From Sulfurospirillum sp. UBA12182 (lineage in GTDB: Bacteria; Campylobacterota; Campylobacteria; Campylobacterales; Sulfurospirillaceae), in assembly GCA_002742765.1 (NCBI GenBank), contig DLUF01000115.1:1-44028 (forward strand): a stretch of DNA of 44,028 nt. Reading direction: 5' to 3'. The notes beneath the pieces were generated by a model that made no database searches, was not told the DNA's origin, and saw only the letters and a program-made list of their open reading frames with translations. The position numbers and the translations under genes were made by a program. Positions 42,144 through 44,028 of the stretch are shown piece after piece; positions within the stretch are counted from its first letter, which is position 1, and every line of letters starts with the position of its first letter.

Positions 42144-43384
42144 TAGTAAAAATAGTAAGTAAAAATTTTGACATTCCAAACTCACATAAACTTGATGTTG
42201 CCCTTAAACATGGAAGATACACCTCTTTAGCAAAACTATTTTCTATGAGTCCTCTTGAAGTTATCGAAGAAGTTTCACAAAGTGGACTTCGAGGAAAAGG
42301 TGGTGGTGGTGCACACACTGGAGATAAATGGAAACTTATCCCCCAAGATAGCCAAAAACCTAGCTATCTTGTTGTTAACGCAGACGAAAGTGAACCTGGA
42401 ACTTTTAAAGATAGACAAATTTTAGAGTTTGATCCTCATCTTTTGATTGAGGGAATTATAAATGCCTCATATGCCATCAATGCTCATCATGCTTATGTTT
42501 ATATAAGAGGAGAGTATGTATTTTGGGCAAAACGCTTTCAAGAGGCTATCGATGAGGCTTATGCTGCTGGTTATCTAGGCAAAAATGTTGGTGGTTTTGG
42601 GTATGCATTAGAGCTTACTTTACACAGAGGGGCAGGTGCTTATATCTGTGGAGAAAAAAGTGCTCTTTTAGAGTCACTTGAGGGCAAACGAGGACATCCT
42701 AGACTCAAACCACAAGGAAAAGAACCAGAGTGGTTTTTTGGAGCACCTAGTGTTGTTAATAACGTTGAAACCATAGCAAGTGTTCCATATATCATCCAAA
42801 ATGGTGCAACAGCTTATCGTCAATTTGGTACTGAATGTAGCCCTGGAACGATGCTGTTTGGATTAAGTGGGCATATAAATAACCCTGGTATCTATGAGCT
42901 TCCATTTGGTATTAGCATGAAAGAGGTGATTGAGAAGATTGGAGGAGGAGTCAAAGGTGGGAAGAGACTAAAAGCGGTTATCCCTGGAGGTTCTTCTGTT
43001 TGTATATTAAAAGCAGATGAGATAGAAAATGTTACTCTTGATTATGAATCCTTGAAAGAACATGGTTCTTCTTTGGGTACAGGGGGGATGATTATCTTAG
43101 ATGAAGATACTTCTATCCCTAAAGCCATGAAAAACCTCTTTGAATTTTACCATCATGAATCTTGTGGACAGTGTACGCCTTGTAGAGAAGGTACTGGTTG
43201 GGTTGATAAAATCCTCAAAAGAATTTTAGATGGAGAGGGTAAAAAAGAGGATTTTGATACCATGCTTGATGTGTGTGATATGCTCAATGGAAAAACGATT
43301 TGTGTTTTTGCCCCTTCAGTTGCCTTTATAGCAAATAGCTATTTAAGTAAATTCAAGGATGAATTTTATAAACTTTGCAAATAA
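42140..43384 (+). CDS. nuoF: NADH-quinone oxidoreductase subunit F
   Basis: 414 residues. The NADH- and FMN-binding subunit. The FMN/NADH glycine loop reads LRGKGGGGAHTGDKW. VVNADESEPGTFKDR, RGAGAYICGEKSALLESLEG and NNVETIASVP follow. The 4Fe-4S ligands are CGQCTPC plus the cysteine of GKTICVFAPS. The nuo cluster stops here in this window: the next gene is a regulator, not nuoG. Confidence 0.95.
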   Translation: MIVKIVSKNFDIPNSHKLDVALKHGRYTSLAKLFSMSPLEVIEEVSQSGLRGKGGGGAHTGDKWKLIPQDSQKPSYLVVNADESEPGTFKDRQILEFDPHLLIEGIINASYAINAHHAYVYIRGEYVFWAKRFQEAIDEAYAAGYLGKNVGGFGYALELTLHRGAGAYICGEKSALLESLEGKRGHPRLKPQGKEPEWFFGAPSVVNNVETIASVPYIIQNGATAYRQFGTECSPGTMLFGLSGHINNPGIYELPFGISMKEVIEKIGGGVKGGKRLKAVIPGGSSVCILKADEIENVTLDYESLKEHGSSLGTGGMIILDEDTSIPKAMKNLFEFYHHESCGQCTPCREGTGWVDKILKRILDGEGKKEDFDTMLDVCDMLNGKTICVFAPSVAFIANSYLSKFKDEFYKLCK

Positions 43385-43403
43385 TTTTAAATAAAGTGTG
43401 AGA

Positions 43404-44028
43404 ATGAGAGAAATTTTAAGAGAAATTTGTCTGTTTGGTTCACTTGATGACAAACAGCTTGAGCAATTAGAAAGAATTAGTACTATTAAAAAATTTCGTC
43501 CTGGCAATATCCTCTTTTATGAGGGTGATGAACCAAAAGAGTTGTATTTTTTAATTGATGGACTCATTAAAATGTATAAATATAATCATAATAACCAAAT
43601 CAATATCCTCAATTACTATCATACTCCTTCTCTCATAGGAGAAGCAGCAACTCTTCAAAAAACACCGCACGAGACAAATGCAGAATGCGATACAAATGCT
43701 ACTGTTTTAGTTATCTCTTATGAAGAGTTTGAAAAATTCTTTTTACAAAACCCAAAGATTGCAGTAGGTATCATTATGCAACTTGTTGCTAAAGTAAAAA
43801 AATTAATGAATGCAAATTTACAGCACTCATCAAACCAAAAAGTTGCACAACTCATTTGTGAAAATCCAGAACTTTTTGAAAAACTCAAAAAGTATAAAAT
43901 AGCAGAAATTTTAAATATGACTCCAGAAACCCTCTCACGAACACTAAAAAAATTTCAAAAAGATGGTTTCATCACATATACAACAAGGTCTTTAAAAATT
44001 CTCAACGAACCAGCCCTAAGAGAGCTTT
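43404..44028 (+). CDS. Crp/Fnr-family transcription regulator (partial, runs off the window)
   Basis: 208 complete codons from the ATG at 43404 with no stop before the window end; only the last residues are missing. The N terminus is a cyclic-nucleotide-binding-type beta barrel (FRPGNILFYEGDEPKELYFLIDGLIKMYKY, SLIGEAATL). A dimer helix follows (about 125-150), then a helix-turn-helix (KIAEILNMTPETLSRTLKKFQKDG). No Fnr-type four-cysteine cluster is visible, so it does not look like an Fe-S oxygen sensor. It lies 19 bp after nuoF on the same strand and may be co-transcribed. The ligand is unknown. Confidence 0.85.
   Translation, partial: MREILREICLFGSLDDKQLEQLERISTIKKFRPGNILFYEGDEPKELYFLIDGLIKMYKYNHNNQINILNYYHTPSLIGEAATLQKTPHETNAECDTNATVLVISYEEFEKFFLQNPKIAVGIIMQLVAKVKKLMNANLQHSSNQKVAQLICENPELFEKLKKYKIAEILNMTPETLSRTLKKFQKDGFITYTTRSLKILNEPALREL

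Noticed and set aside
1-44028. tRNA or rRNA genes
   Set aside because: Apart from the tRNA-like part of tmRNA, I found no cloverleaf or rRNA signature by eye. A covariance search would be needed to be certain.

Overview
This window comes from a chromosome of the Campylobacterota (formerly Epsilonproteobacteria). Base composition is low-GC, roughly one third by eye. Most genes look most like Wolinella, Sulfurimonas, Campylobacter or Helicobacter homologues. The clearest cases are a frdCAB operon in the Wolinella order with near-Wolinella protein lengths, a Csd6/Pgp2-type L,D-carboxypeptidase, a tandem pair of bacterial dynamins like the C. jejuni pair, and a UPF0763-like protein. A free-living, respiratory, Sulfurimonas-like organism is plausible, but I cannot fix the genus.

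Layout. 1-0.9 kb: a HEPN/minimal-nucleotidyltransferase pair. 1.0-6.3 kb: a dctPQM TRAP transporter for small organic acids, with an OmpR-type response regulator and a divergent cache-domain histidine kinase. 6.4-7.2 kb: two small exported proteins. 7.4-7.8 kb: ssrA (tmRNA). 7.8-9.5 kb: a 1.7-kb mini-island at the tmRNA 3' end, bounded by 17-bp direct repeats, with an integrase stump and an AbiEii-type toxin pair. 9.5-13.3 kb: mlaA, mlaC and an RND/MMPL exporter, probably for lipid trafficking. 13.3-17.4 kb: trpA, an HPt protein, panB, ruvB and an AI-2E-family permease. 17.4-21.8 kb: two dynamin-like GTPases. 22-25.4 kb: quinol:fumarate reductase. 25.6-33.7 kb: a long leftward run (hemB, argF, UPF0763-like, hemN, a GlcF-like Fe-S protein, hemJ, truC, a second HEPN/MNT pair, lgt). 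33.8-36.7 kb: ribA, rsmG, two small proteins and a degenerate GGDEF protein. 36.7-39 kb: alr, a small protein and the cell-shape L,D-carboxypeptidase. 39.1-43.4 kb: nuoA, nuoB, a fused nuoCD, nuoE and nuoF, then a Crp/Fnr regulator that runs off the window.

Two patterns cut across the genes. First, the palindrome TTTACATGTAAA occurs eight times in full, in genes and at gene junctions. It is used in inverted pairs as a terminator or gene-end palindrome, and inside genes it often encodes the peptide LHVK. Second, the leaders of hemN and of the GlcF-like gene carry the same roughly 45-nt element. It has an identical GTCGCGAGGAA linker and a hairpin whose two copies differ by two compensatory base-pair changes, which suggests a conserved RNA structure next to the ribosome-binding site. 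These two patterns, together with the tmRNA mini-island, are the best candidates for something undescribed.
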